Shown: positions 12,311-24,790 of the stretch, piece after piece
Position numbering within the stretch: the stretch's first letter is position 1
Layout of the letters: each line of letters begins with the position of its first letter
Assembly (NCBI GenBank): GCA_012861695.1
Contig: JAAOOA010000016.1
Span: forward strand, 26,473,531-26,537,530
Length of the DNA: 64,000 bases
Direction of reading: 5' to 3'
DNA from: Trematomus loennbergii
Lineage: Eukaryota > Chordata > Actinopteri > Perciformes > Nototheniidae
The notes under the pieces: model-generated
Told to the model about the DNA's origin: nothing
The model's database searches: none
Seen by the model: only the letters and a program-made list of their open reading frames with translations
Made by a program: the position numbers and the translations under genes

Positions 12311-13691
12311 TTAAAGCATTGACTGTGATGACACTGTGATTTAATGCTCAGAGTTAAAACACACTGCTTAAGAGAAACAGAAGCAGGAATGAAGTGCTCT
12401 TTTGCAAACTGCTGTACAGTACGTCCATTAAGGAGATAAATTAGAAGATGAAGTGTTGCAGGTGTCGGCACTCAGATGACTCACAATGTTTCTGTGACAA
12501 AATTAGTTTTAAACTCGTCTCTCAATCAATAATTTGACAAGCAGTTTTTTTCAGATTTTGCAGGAAGCACAGAAGGAAACAGTTGTGAGGCAGATATAGC
12601 AAAGGGGCTTCACTAACCCCTGGTGTATTTCATGGAAGAATTGAAAAACACTTTTTGTTATAAATGTAGTATGATTCAGTTCGATAATGGCTCTACGAAA
12701 GGACTGTGAATCAGTTAGTATTGTAGGAAGACTAGCTCCACATTTGGACTTAAACTAGATCATCTGGAGAGGTGGTTGGGGTTTACCAGCTTCAAAAATG
12801 TATGTATTGTCTAATATATTGATACAAGTTAAATTTTCTGAAAGCCAAGACTATGTTTGTGTAAAATCCCAAACCCCAAAATGACCAAAACACGATTAGC
12901 TCAGGGTGGCGTTGCAACATCTGACTGATTTCGGGTCACATATGTATCCCATACTGCCGCTGTGTATTTTAAACAGATGATGCTGCCTAATAGATCTCCT
13001 AGATTGCCTTCAGGAGAACTGCACTTCATTGGCCTGACATAAAAGGCATGAAATGAATGTAATGAGCTATCGTTCACTACTGATCAGATATTTGCCATGG
13101 TTCAGAAACACCTAAAGCCACCATAACACTTCATTTCTATCCTGCTTGGAATCCTTCTCGTTGTTAATTGTCCACATCAGAGCATTCACTGGAGCTGTAA
13201 ATGTGTTTAATTTGAAAGTACTGCCTATTATGAAGCTGTCCGACCCCTCCTCCATGGCTTCTCCTGGCACAACACCACAGTCTGTCTGAGCATTCCACTC
13301 ATGGCACATAACCAAAAGAAATCCAGGCCTTGTCCTTTCTCCTTCTCTCTGCACTCACCACTAAACATTTAGACAACAGTGCAAACAGAGGTGGTATAAT
13401 AGAGCCAAAGAAAGAGATATAAGAGGGAATGGAATAGGGAATATAAATAGATGGTTAGAAAGAGCAATGGAGAGGAGAAAAAGGTGCGTGAAGGGGCAAA
13501 AGTGAGAATATCAAAGAAAAACTGTGAAAAAACAAGACATTTTTGTAGTCCGACACAGGAGTTAGCATCACCCTGGTTCCCTTGACGAAAACCAATGGGA
13601 TTCTTCCATTGCAAAAATAAGATCTTTGCAAGACAAACGTTCATTGTACTTCCACGTTTTGTTCAGCAGGATAATCTCGATTTATCAACAC
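12311..13691. other. no gene recognised
   Basis: Unique-looking sequence with a purine-rich patch at about 13385-13500. No domain was recognised in short open frames. Confidence 0.5.
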
Positions 13692-13695
13692 CAGG

Positions 13696-14085
13696 GGTGT
13701 TTCTCAATCGCGAGTACGCTTGCTTGGTAGCACATGTCTGCCGAGCATCTTGCTTCAGAAGCGAGTCAAGAATACTTTCTGACATTCGGAAAACAAAGAG
13801 AGGAACACGCTAGCAAGTGTGCAGGTGTGCGTCATATGAGAGGCCCCGCCTTACATCTTCCGCCACAGATTTGGGGAAATTGGTCCGTGCGCAAAGCATT
13901 GTGGGGATTTTAAGACCGCGAAGTCTACTCATGTGCACACTCGATATTTCTCCAAACGGAGTACGCCGGGCTCGGTAGATTTCCAGAGTATACTGGAGAT
14001 TGGAACAGTACTTGGCGGCACTCGATGACGTAGTATGCTTGAAATAGTGGCTCTGAAGCAGCTTTACTCGCGATTGAGAAACACC
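13696..14085. mobile_element. IR-MITE copy 1 (GTTTCTCAATCGCGAG ends)
   Basis: A perfect 20-bp inverted repeat bounds the element, GGTGTTTCTCAATCGCGAGT at the left and its complement at the right. CAGG lies on both sides (13692-13695 and 14086-14089). A second copy is at 48759-49149. The centre carries GCATTGTGGGGATTTTAA. No coding capacity; superfamily uncertain. Confidence 0.85.
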
Positions 14086-14379
14086 CAGGTCTACAGAACG
14101 ATCTACAGCACGGTCACATGACTTTACGTCATCACCGCTAAGCTAAAGGTGGCGAATGTTCGGCGTGATGACATTTAGTCGTCTCATTTAGACACATTAG
14201 CAACCGCTGTTTTTAAATTCACCAGTTGGGTATTTACTGATGTATTTTATGTCGTAGAAAAAATGTTAAAATCTCCTCAGGTTGTTTTAACCACAGACCT
14301 TATCAAACGATCACGATCAAAAAAAGATTGACTTCCAGGCCAGGGAACAGGGAGTGGTAAAATGCTATTCTATTTTAAT

Positions 14380-14533
14380 GTTTTGATTGTGTTTTTATTG
14401 TGTATTGTGTTCTTCATAATGCATTGTGTTTTTAGCACTTCTTCATTCGTATAATGTGTTAATGCTTTGTCAAGACTTTGTGACTATGTCTGTGAAAAGC
14501 GCTTTATAAACAAATGTTACTTACTTACTAACT
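14380..14533 (+). mobile_element. LINE-like 3' tail with (TTAC)n
   Basis: AAAAGCGCTTTATAAACAAA followed by TTACTTACTTAC is the usual form of fish L2/CR1-type 3' ends. Only the tail is present. Confidence 0.35.
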
Positions 14534-14544
14534 CATTTCTGGGT

Positions 14545-14640
14545 TTTAAGATAAGAAGCTTTATTGATCCCAAATTGGGAAATGTTTGTATTGCACAGAA
14601 GCATAAAAGACAAGGCATTGGACATGAGTAGAATTAAAGA
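14545..14640 (-). mobile_element. LINE 3' UTR fragment (minus strand)
   Basis: The phrase TTTATTGATCCCAAATTGGG is a common fish LINE 3'-end signature read on the minus strand. A relative occurs at 33193-33260. Family assignment is tentative. Confidence 0.35.
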
Positions 14641-14756
14641 ACAGAAATAAACAATTCTAAAATGTAAACATCTCAAAATACAAAATAAAAATAATAATAA
14701 AAATTAGAAATATACAAGTTCAATTAAATGCAAGACTCATTCCTGCACCACTCTAT

Positions 14757-15244
14757 GGGTGTGTTTCACTTCGGTTAAATGGATTCCTTGCGTCCCTCAC
14801 TTGCGTGTTTCCCTGCGACTAGTCCCTCCCACCAGGGAAGCATGGAGAGACGCAAGGAAACCACGAGAAGCAGGGTTATGAGTTTTAAGAGCAATGGGAC
14901 GTTGTTTCCTCCGTAGCTTCACGTGAAGCGACGTCCGTTTGTGATGACGCCGCACAGCTGATCGTCTGACAGCAGCCAGAATCAGTGCATGCGCTGCATC
15001 GTCCAATCAGTGAGCGATACACAGTAAGGGGGCGGGGCGAGTGTATGAGGATTTCACCGGAGGATGGTCTTGTAGTTCCTCGATTATCGCTCCTCCGTTA
15101 TCGCTCCTTGATCCTCGATCCTCGGTCCTCCGGCACAAATAAGGCCACTGGGACGCTACTCAAGATGGCGCGGACAAATCAACTTCCGGTGATACTGAGA
15201 CCGAGGAGCGAGGAAATGAAAAATAAGAGAAGTGAGACGCACCC
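14757..15244. mobile_element. MITE with 16-bp terminal inverted repeat
   Basis: The left end GGGTGTGTTTCACTTC and right end GAAGTGAGACGCACCC pair at 14 of 16 positions. The interior is GC-rich, with GGGGGCGGGGCGAG and CTCGATCCTCGGTCCTC words. No clear target duplication and no transposase. It is a single copy in the window. Confidence 0.6.
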
Positions 15245-15692
15245 ACTATCTCATTCTGGCTACTAATCTCCTCCTAAACATGTCTAATGCCCAATAACCG
15301 ATGACTTTACCATTGTGTGCAGACGGCCTCACAGCAGGAAGTTGTTTTCCTCTGAATGGAGCTCACTGGAGCGCATGTTTCATGATATTGATCGGCTCTG
15401 CCATTCTGTTAATGGGCGATGTGCATCAACCAGCCCTGATTGCATCATGAAATGTACCATCCGATATAACGACATACACGCCGGAACAGCAAGTGGAAAT
15501 AAATGGGTGAAATTACAGATCAATGCCAAATCACAAGAAAACAAGCACGAACAAACCTGAAAACTAAATGAAATATCTCATAAGCCGCAGGATCAAATGT
15601 TGTTTAAAATACCGTCCGGTGTTATTCCCAGAATGTAACACCAATATGCCGTCAATAAATAAGTCTGTGAAATGAGTAAAGCTGGAGGCTCT
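15245..15692. other. no gene recognised
   Basis: Unique-looking sequence between two MITEs. The open frame at 15315-15560 shows no domain. Confidence 0.5.
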
Positions 15693-15696
15693 TTAA

Positions 15697-16530
15697 CCTG
15701 TTAAGCACCAAGCCTGTTTTTCATGTTTCAGGCTCGAAAATGACATGCCCAAAACAAATGACTACAACTTAACTTCTAAAAGGGTTATATGAATAATTTC
15801 GTTTATCAAAGCAAGGTTACATCTGTGAGTTGGATGTAGAAGTGTCAGAGTCAATATAAATGTTTTTTATTTTAAAGAAAATTCAGATTTTACATAGTAA
15901 AAAACTGTAAATTATAGTGTCCGTCCAAAAATTATTTTTTACAGATAGTGAAAACTACCCTTGGATGATGGGTTAGTAGACTAAAAGCTTTAGGAATCCA
16001 AAGTACAACATATAATAAGTACCCTGTATCAAGATTGATGCAAAACAAGTGACATTTGACCTTTTTAGAGAGTTTAGCCAAAACCACCCCACCTTTGAGG
16101 TGATTTGGGTGAAAATGTTTTTTTTTCCATATCTCTGGCCCCCCTTGGTCGATTTGGATGGTTGACACCTCTTTCTGACCGTTAGAGCCAATAGGATCGA
16201 AGGGGGAGGCCCACACACACACATTGTGAAGAGAAAAGGTGGGGGCTGCGCACATGTAAATGTGCAGCAGAGTGAAGGATTTCTAGCTCTGGCATTTGGA
16301 AACGAAAAAGCAGTTTTATTGCTTATGGATTATCAGAAATCATTTCAAAGAGGACACAGATACATTGGATGAACCTATGGATTAACTGCAGCATCGTTTT
16401 TTTATCGTTTTAATGCCATTGAAGACCAGTTTTGACCAAGGTAAGCCATGTTAGCGTTTCTAGACTTAGCTCCACATGTTATGATGTACGCTTTCGTTTA
16501 TAGCGTCGCAAATGTCGTAATAAAGAAGAT
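15697..16530 (+). mobile_element. P1 element copy 2, 3' truncated
   Basis: It begins after TTAA (15693-15696) with CCTGTTAAGC and follows copy 1 closely to about 16440. It then diverges, and the right terminal repeat is absent. The 3' limit is approximate. Confidence 0.7.
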
Positions 16531-17076
16531 AACAACTGTTTCCATCCCGAGTTGCGGTGTATTTATTTGTTTACTTATTATTATTTTAATTTGTTTGTCT
16601 TTGTTATTCGCCACTCTTTAATTTTTAATATTATATAATTATTGTTTTTGCCACAGCAGCATGCTATGATGAACTCAAATGATATACAAATATAAGAAAA
16701 AGATAAACACATATAAAGAGTGGATTCTTCAGGCCTGTCTATCCTTATTTTAGAGAGATGGACACCAAAGCTGACAGTGGAGCGTCCCTCTCTACACACA
16801 CATCTGTATCAGTGTGCTCTGCGACTGAGGCGGACTGTGAGTGTGTGTGCATGTGTGTGTATGACGAGGTATCTCACTGTCAGCTGTGTGTGTGTGTGTT
16901 AACATGTGTATGTGTATGCATGCGTTTGTACGCTGTGGGTCGGCATGACAAGGAGTGTGATGGCTGTCAGGCATGCTGTGAGTGTGTGTTTTATGTTTTC
17001 TGCAGGGGAGGAGGAGAGGACTGTTGACAGTTTCCAGTGTGTGATACAGAGAGAAATCTGACAGTGTTAAGCTACT
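16531..17076. other. no gene recognised; TG-rich
   Basis: AT-rich sequence followed by scattered TG-rich stretches (16838-17000). The cysteine/valine-rich frames are simple-sequence artefacts. Confidence 0.5.
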
Positions 17077-17129
17077 GTGTGTGTGTGTGTGTGTGGTGTG
17101 TGTGGTGTGTGTGTGTGTGGTGTGTGTGT

Positions 17130-17174
<45 letters not shown>

Positions 17175-17206
17175 GTGTGTGTGTGTGTGTGTGTGGTGTG
17201 TGTTGT
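17077..17206. repeat. interrupted TG microsatellite
   Basis: A TG array with regular GG and TTG interruptions (TGTGTGG words). Confidence 0.95.
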
Positions 17207-17499
17207 CATGGCAGGGATGGTTCTCTCTGAAAAGAGTAAATCCTAGAAAAAATATCTTTCAATGTTATGTAACTGGAACATTTTCTATTTGTTATTTTCC
17301 CCTTTTGTGTTATGAAATAAAAGCTAATGCTGGGATTAATACATGGTAGATGAAATGATGAGGAAAATAATATGTAAATAAGGCTGCATGTAACACATAT
17401 TGTGTTAAATAGTTGATTGGTGAAATGGATATGTTAATGTATGTAAATATTAAAATATGGTGTGATAAATGATGACTTGTCCACCCTGTTGATATGCTT

Positions 17500-18478
17500 T
17501 ATTTTTCTCATGTTCAAAAAGCTCTTTCTCATACTGCCTGTGCTGCTGCACCTCTTTTCACCACTGTCTGAAACCAGAGCCCAGTCTGCTCTGATTGGTT
17601 AGCTGGCCGGCTCTGTTGTGATTAGAACAATTTATAGATGTTCCGCCCCTTTGTCAATCACGTACAATGTGTTGGAGTGTTAGCCAATAGAAGCGCGGGT
17701 GTTACATATCAACACAGTCTCACGGCATTTCGTGTTATAGTCACGAAATGAATCTATTGATTCGTGTTCACCAACACAATTTCCCCATTTTTTTAGTGTC
17801 ACACAGAACGATTTTAAAAGCAATATAAATAATAACAAATTAGAAGGAGAAAGAGATTTAAAAAAAATACAGATTTCAGTATTCTGACACAGAACGATTT
17901 TAGAAGCAATATATTTATATTGGTAGTATGTTTAGTGCCTGCACCAAATAATAACAAATTAGAAGGAAAAAAAGATTTAAAAAATACAGGTTTCAGTATT
18001 CTGAGGCTCTGACCCATTTCTTTTCCTGGCGGACGGCAAAAAAACTCCGACATCATACAATTTAAAATGTTAGGGTAAGATATTGAGTAAGAAAATGTTT
18101 TTATGAACCACACAGCTTCCGGTCTTCCAAGACCCGACCAGACAAAAAGACAAAAAGTGGTGCAGGCACGAAACATCTACCAATAGAAATACATTGCTTT
18201 TAAAATCGTTCTGTGTGACACGATAAAAAGGGGAAAATCGTGGTGGTGAACACGAATCAATAGATTAAATTAATTTTGTGACTATAACACTAAATGCCGT
18301 GAGACTGGGTTGTACATATTGATGTCAGGAAGTTATGGAAGTAAACAAAGGAATCCAATGGAGGCGTTTCTGAACGGAGCTTTGGGATGTTAGCCTTTGC
18401 AGACCATTTACATGCACAGAAACCTATATAACACACTACAGGGGAGGAACAACTCCAATAAGCAGAATAGGGCCCTCT
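17500..18478 (+). mobile_element. TTAA element copy D, split by a long-TIR element
   Basis: Positions 17500-17701 match the post-array core of copies A, B and C. After the insertion, 18320-18478 continues the same family (GCCTTTGCAGACCATTTACATG, ATAGGGCCCTCTCAA). The left end with the 57-bp array is missing, and the right terminal TTAA is degenerate. Confidence 0.65.
17710..18311. mobile_element. long-TIR element copy 1
   Basis: Terminal inverted repeats of more than 60 bp are visible: CAGTCTCACGGCATTTCGTG at the left and its near complement at the right, continuing through TCTATTGATTCGTGTTCACC. TTACATAT/GTACATAT flank it. The interior contains an imperfect direct duplication of about 100 bp (ACAGAACGATTTTA...TTTCAGTATTCTGA). 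Long TIRs with an 8-10 bp duplication suggest a MULE-like or hAT-like non-autonomous element; class uncertain. A second copy is at 38010. Confidence 0.7.
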
Positions 18479-19285
18479 CAACATTGGGTCTCATTGTAAT
18501 ATCAATCCCACTCGATAGTGGCTTATTGGAAGGTTTGAGAGCCGCTATTAAAGATGTTAGTGTTACTTGTGACTGAGCTGTAAAACACCTTGTTAGTTTT
18601 TGGCACTCAACCCTGAGGGTATGCCAGACAACTCACTTCCTGCCAAAGAAAAAATAACATGCCCCTGGGCCTGAAATCCATTCACAGCAGCAAACAGCTT
18701 TGTATTATGGTTGTTTATGCATCCTATAATGAAACAAATAAGGACACTGACAACAGTTATCACCACGGCATCTGATTTACTGTATATGTAATGTTGGTCG
18801 TGTATTAGCCCTAAGCAGGCTGCAGCTAAATGACTTTTATTGCATTCATTATAATAGTGTTACTAATATCTCACAACAAGGCTTTTACAATGATAATCTT
18901 CTGCTTGGTGTTTGTTTATTCTGAGTCTTGAATGACTGTGTGTGTGCTTGCATTTTGATGAACTTTGCTGAAGCTTTGATGATTACAAAGTGGGTTTAAA
19001 GCTCCTTTAGAACCTACTCATAACATCCTTATCATGCTTGTTGTTGTTGATTAGCACAAAGCAATCAGACTAAATAAATCAAAAAACTTGAGTGGAAACT
19101 CCAAAATAATGACGTCGTTCTAATTTGCTCTAAAATAACCATAAGACATCGATTCCACTAGACTTTTTACAGACAAAATAGATTCTTAAGTTGTCCTTCT
19201 CGGATATATTCAGGCCAGAAAGCCACACCATTTTTCAAAGCAATATGAGTTTGAACTGTTGTAGACTTCTCCTTTTTGTTTCCCC
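18479..19285. other. no gene recognised
   Basis: AT-rich sequence with no recognised repeat or domain. Confidence 0.5.
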
Positions 19286-19289
19286 TTAA

Positions 19290-20179
19290 ATGTCCCCTAT
19301 AGTCTTTTTGAACAATATATTATAGGTCTCAGATATATACAGAACATGTCTCTGATTGGCTGAAATACTAAACAGATCATTGCAGCATCCCATAATCCCC
19401 TCTGTTTCAGCCCTGTTTCAAAAGTGCTAATTCTGTGTCTGTAGCTTTAAATGCTAATGAGCTTCTGCTGGCCACGCCCCTCTGAGAGATGGTTTTAAAA
19501 GAACACAATGGTGCTCTAGGAGGAGATTCAGGTGATAAGGTGGGCGGGGCTTACATTGGTTGGTGATTGGCTAATGTTTGCACAACCGAAACAAAGTGTC
19601 CACAATCTTATTTTCAGACAGGTTTCTATATAGATGGATCAGGACAAAAAGAGTCTTTCAGAGTCTCTTGACACAGAGGTGACACATATTTATGTATAGA
19701 AGACATGACAAAGTGGATTTTATGTTGGGAAAATACTGAATGTACTCTTCCAATATCAGAGTAGCACATGATAATAAAGGCCCTACGTACTGTGTACGTA
19801 ACCGGATGATTACACAGAAGAAGCTCATGAACACTGTGTTGAACATACGATAGCTATGTTCCAACGATTAACATGATGACTCAGCCCCTACTGTAGGGAG
19901 ATAGACATATGACTGTCATGTGTATTGCTTACGTGGGCCGTAGCTAATCTGAACTAAGCATATAATACTGCTTTGAACCAGTATACATGCATCTTGTGAC
20001 TGTGTAACTCCCTCTCTTGTATATCAGCATGTGAAGGACACTGTTCAGGAACTAGTTGATGCTCTGTATGTGATGACTACTTCCATTCTGGAGAGACAAT
20101 AACTACATGGATCCTGATTATTGAAAGTCAAGCCGGTGACGAGTGATATTTTTCTACCATTTTGCATAATAGGGGACCT
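19290..20179 (-). mobile_element. TTAA MITE (AGGGGACC ends), split by a solo LTR
   Basis: The left end ATGTCCCCTATAG follows TTAA (19286-19289). The right end GCATAATAGGGGACCT is followed by TTGA, a decayed TTAA. It is collinear with the sister at 58751-60054. The interior is interrupted at 19722-20158. Orientation is opposite to the copies at 33598 and 61183. Confidence 0.75.
19722..20158. mobile_element. solo LTR-like insertion
   Basis: The sister MITE at 60031-60046 reads GTGGATTTTGCATAATAG without interruption. Here ATTTT (19717-19721 and 20159-20163) flanks a 437-bp insert that starts ATGTTGGGAAAATACTG and ends TTTTCTACC. With a one-base shift the insert is TGTTGGG...CTACCA with a 4-bp duplication, the TG...CA form of an LTR. 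No internal retroelement genes are present. A Copia-type origin is a guess. Confidence 0.65.
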
Positions 20180-20559
20180 TTGAATTTGGGTTTTGTTCCT
20201 CAAACCAGCATCATTGAGCTGTCACAGATCAGTCTCAGCTCTTTTGTGTCGCGCTCATTCATTTTCACACTGAGCTCCACTAAACTGTCGGAGGTAATTA
20301 CGGTAACATATGTGGGTTTTGTTTTAAGGTGTGGAGTCAGGGCTGTGTTGAGTTATCCCTATTGGCAGCCTGTCTCCTCGCCTGCTGACTCAATCAATCT
20401 GCGTCTGTCTCTTTGTCAACAAGTCCTGTTTCTGTGTACTTACAGAGATTGACAGAAGAAGAAAGAATAGCAACATAAAGGGGGGTAAAGAGAGAGTTTG
20501 TTCAGGATAGACAGGAGGCGACACTAAGGGGTGAACACATTTTGTACAAAAGCTGTACA
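20180..20559. other. no gene recognised
   Basis: Unique-looking sequence. The 96-codon open frame at 20162-20452 begins inside the MITE end and has no recognised domain. Confidence 0.45.
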
Positions 20560-20763
20560 ACCAAGATTATTGGTTTTAGATTATTTTATTTATATTTTTT
20601 TTATTCTAAACTTTTATACTCTTAACCTTTTTTATAATTTTATTCAATATGCTCCTTAGATAACTTTCATTATTTTCTCCTTATAGCATTGTGAAGCACC
20701 TTGAGATGACGTTGTTTTTAAAGTGTGCTATATAAATGAAATCTATTATTATTATTATTATTA
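20560..20763 (+). mobile_element. L2/CR1-like LINE 3' tail with (ATT)n
   Basis: GTGAAGCACCTTGAGATGAC, then GTGCTATATAAATGAAAT and an (ATT)n run at about 20744-20763, is the standard fish L2/CR1-like 3' end. No coding part is retained. Confidence 0.55.
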
Positions 20764-23044
20764 AAAGAAGGTACAAACTAATATGTGTTTCTCATACATC
20801 TGCATAGAGGCAAATCTGATCAATTGTGACTTGTAATGGACTCGTTGTGAGAACTACATTGTATTACTTTTAGTCAACCATAGCAACATTGGTATTGTTT
20901 GGTTATTGTAAATGGCCCTATTATTCTTTTTGAGGTTTTCTCTTTGAATATTCCTGACAATACAGGGAAGATATTGTGTAACTATACCCTTGAGAACCGC
21001 TCTTCCACCATGCTAATGGGTTGATCAGTACTCATATCATGTACCTTCTTTATTGCTGTATGGCAATGATCACAGTCAACAGCAGTCTCTATGGTAATGT
21101 GATATTAGGAGGCAGAACATGTTTATATCACCTGAATGCTGCTGCTTTTCTGTTAAAAACCATTGAAAAGCCTCACACCGAAAAAGTCAAAATGGGATAT
21201 CCACAAATGTTAGTCTAACACTTTCATCAAAGGCTTTAGAGATATGAATATTGATCTGTTCCCTTAAATTACCATCATAGAAGAAACCTCCGAACCTTCA
21301 GTTTAGATGTCTGAGGATTGAAACACAGTCTCTAGGTCTCCATTATGTGAAAACTCACACCATTATATATCCACGTGCCTCAGCCTTTTGTAGAACTTGC
21401 ATGTGTTACTCCAATGGCCTTGGACACTTCACTCTCAATGTAAAATGAATAAGTTTCTTCCAAACTTGGAAACCGGCAGATCCAAGCCTCTGATCTATGA
21501 TACCTCGAGGCAGTCGAATTTAAATGCTAATGCCTTTAGTACGGAGCCAGCCGACTACAATCTAAACTGCCAAGCCAACTGACTACTGCCTGCAATACAC
21601 ACTTTAAGAAGAGAGAGAGAGAGAGGGGGGAACAGAGGTGTGAAGTTGAGGTGAATTTTGAAGGCGGATTTGAAGACGATGGAAGTCAAATGACTACAAA
21701 GGAGAGCCGGCTGCATTTCAGAAGCAGCTGAGAGAAACCTGGACAGAGTAATGGAACAGGACATGCTGTCACTCTGCAGATACAGGCAGGCTGCCCTTGA
21801 GCAAGGCATGTCACTAGTTGAGCAAGGCCGGTATCCTGCAGAGATGCTCAGTGGCTAACAGGAAGACAACAGGCATCCCTCAGGTCTCACACCGAGTGCA
21901 AATACACACTCTCTATTCTTTGCAAAGGATTTCTGGATGTTTCAGTCAACCTGTCTGGTAATAAGTAACAAATTAAACAATGTTAATCGACGCCGTTAGC
22001 TTTTAGCATATATATATTATATTATTGCATTGTTTTACGAGCAAGTTGTAATTGTTCATTCATTACACATTGCAAAAGGAATCACATTAATCATTGCTTA
22101 CTGTACATGACTTTGCCAAGCTGTATTTAATACAATATGTTTTTACAGATAGGCAGTCCACAGACTTTATCCATTTTAATCCACAGCTACAAACTATTGT
22201 TGTGTTGCCTTAACGTATAAAAAATCCCCCACTTTCTAAGATAAATCTACAAAATTATTCAAATTTCAGTAATGTGTACATCTCTCAGCGGTCAGAGATG
22301 TCCCGCCCCTGAGATTATAAAACCAGATGCAACATGATAAGGTAACATCTCTTTTCAAATACTTCCTTCCTGCGTAACTCTTTTGAGATGTCTGAGTTCC
22401 ACTTTTTTTCTTTTGAAGGATATCTTAAGACAAGTGTTTCTTTATTCAAACACGACAGTGCAGTGTAACTGTTGCTGTGTTCTCAATCTGTTGCCAGTCT
22501 GCCACCTGTTTTAAGGTCTGCTGGAGTTGAGAGGAGACAGCGATACAAAGCAGGAAGTCACCCTGAATGGATGCGCTATAGTTGCCTGAGTGACACATGG
22601 AACAAATATAAAGAGACAGTCGGTCTGGATTTGTGGACTTTTCAGACTGTGTCAGTCATTATCGGCTTCTCACCACCTCTCCCTGACTTTCTCCTCCTGT
22701 CTCTTTTTCTCACATTTTCAAAGAACATCCTCTGTAACCGGAGTGTCGGGGTGTACAGACGCTGTCTTTTAAAATTTGTCTCTCTGCCATTTCCCTCCGC
22801 CAGTGAAAGACAATTTCTATCTTTTCCTGTCCTCAGTGTTCTCGTCAAACACCTCCTCATTCGTTCTTCTCTCAGTGTCAGATCATTTTAGGCCGGTGGC
22901 ATATAGAAACTGCTCTTAAACACACAGTGTACCATACATCACTTCATTTGTTTTGTATGCAACATTACACCGCTGGTGCTTTATGTAAATTGTCACATTA
23001 AGCCCCTTTGCGCTGACATTTCAGTTGAAAAGCTACAAGACCAT
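20764..23044. other. no gene recognised
   Basis: AT-rich sequence with a short GA run (21609-21632) and a pyrimidine-rich tract at about 22640-22870. A GAGATGTCCCGCCCCTGA word near 22295 resembles the core of the 57-bp-array TTAA family and may be a tiny remnant. Confidence 0.45.
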
Positions 23045-23067
23045 ACACACACACACATACACACACA

Positions 23068-23152
<85 letters not shown>
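23045..23152. repeat. (CA)n microsatellite
   Basis: A CA array with early TA and CC interruptions, then about 60 bp of pure repeat. Confidence 0.97.
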
Positions 23153-23154
<2 letters not shown>

Positions 23155-23621
23155 TTAACATGTTTAGAGTCACAATGAGGTAAAGGGTCATTACACTGTT
23201 TTAAAAAATGCAACAAAAGGCATTATTCAGCTGCTGGGGGTAAGTATAGAAACCCCACAGGATGCCAAGTAATCAAAAACCAGTACTAGTGTGGTGTGTG
23301 TGTGAATTTAGTATTCTAAATATATTTTGCATTTTGATGGATATCATGCTTATTGAAGTACTTCCTGTTGAAAATATCTTATGCATTGGATCGCTGTCAC
23401 ACTCCTGTGTTTCCTCTCTGAAGTAGGAGTCAGGGGAGGGAGGGAGAGGGAGACATTTGGCGAGGAGACAGCAAACGGGGGAGAGAAAGTGAAGAAAAAG
23501 GGTGGAGAGGAGATGAAGTGGGGGAGGAATGGAAGATGAATTACAGGAGAGAAGAAGAGCATTTTCCGTCGGTGTGAGCAGGTGGCTCCTGTTAAACATG
23601 TGGGTTGCCTACTAATGACTG
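23153..23621. other. no gene; purine-rich tract
   Basis: Positions about 23420-23560 are strongly purine-rich (GGAGGGAGGGAGAGGGAG) and lie just upstream of the following GT array. Nothing coding. Confidence 0.55.
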
Positions 23622-23637
23622 TGTGTGTGCGTTGTGT

Positions 23638-23690
<53 letters not shown>

Positions 23691-23701
23691 TGTGTGTGTG
23701 G

Positions 23702-23757
<56 letters not shown>

Positions 23758-23766
23758 TGTGTGTGC
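23622..23766. repeat. interrupted GT microsatellite
   Basis: A GT array with recurrent TGG interruptions. Confidence 0.96.
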
Positions 23767-24659
23767 TCGATGTGCACCTAAAGCAATGCTAAGTAAGTTG
23801 GTGGAGTGAAGGCAGCTGCTTCACATCCTTTACAGTATACTGCATGCACACATGTTGCTAATCCTGATCCACATTTAGTCGTTCTGCTTCATTATGTCTG
23901 TATAAGTATTTCTGCATTAAGCTGTTGACTGAGCACCACCTTTTAATGTTGATTCTCCTCCAGCGCTTCTTCTCCCCCAGCTCCTTTGTGAAGCAGCCTG
24001 TGAACCGCAGATATACGGATCTGTGTGATGTGCTGTGTTGTTACAAGGAGTGACTGAGACAAATCAGGTTTTCTCCATGTAATTAATATTGTTTCAAGAT
24101 TATGGTTGGTACACTTGTGCATGTATTTATTTAATCTGGCTTGCATACAAACCATCCTCCTCCTGTACCAGATGCCAGCTGCAGGAAATAGATTGATACC
24201 AGTTACGGCTGCAGGTTGTTATGCTATTCCCAGATAACCTGTCAAAAGAACACCAATTAGATTTATTATTATTTCAAACGAATAATTGCTGCTTGTTAGA
24301 AAACACACATACTCAACCACTAAAGGCCAAGAGTTGAAATTATTATGCAGCATCTGCTTCCACTCAACTCTCAATAGCCACCTTTTATTCTTCGCCAAAA
24401 CAAAAAGGATATATTTTTATTGAAAATCCCCTCACAAATATGTTTAAACAATTGCAAGTGGAATATTCTTTCAGCTTCATCAAAAGACTTAATTCATTGA
24501 TCTTAGTGGATTTAAATGTGACTTAAAGGGATCAAATCTTCTTAAAGGATGCATATCACTGAGGATAAATTAGTGAACATAAAAAAGGGTATTTGGTGTG
24601 TGTGAACATGAGGATCTGATTCAATAATTAAGAAATAAAGATGCACTGGTTCAAGGCTT
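23767..24659. other. no gene recognised
   Basis: AT-rich sequence without recognised features. Confidence 0.5.
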
Positions 24660-24790
24660 TACTTTCATTTAAGTGAGTATGAAAATGTCAAAAAGTACAG
24701 ATATTCGTGTTAAAAATACTCTGGTAAAAGTAGAAGTACTGACTAAACTTCTTTACTCAAGTAAAAGTAAAGACTTTCAAATGTACTTAA

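Noticed and set aside
19771..19780. AATAAA-like polyadenylation signal
   Set aside because: Inside the solo LTR near its start. With no transcript evidence it is not called as a terminator.
20162..20452. 96-codon plus-strand frame
   Set aside because: Starts inside a MITE terminus, with no domain or splice evidence.
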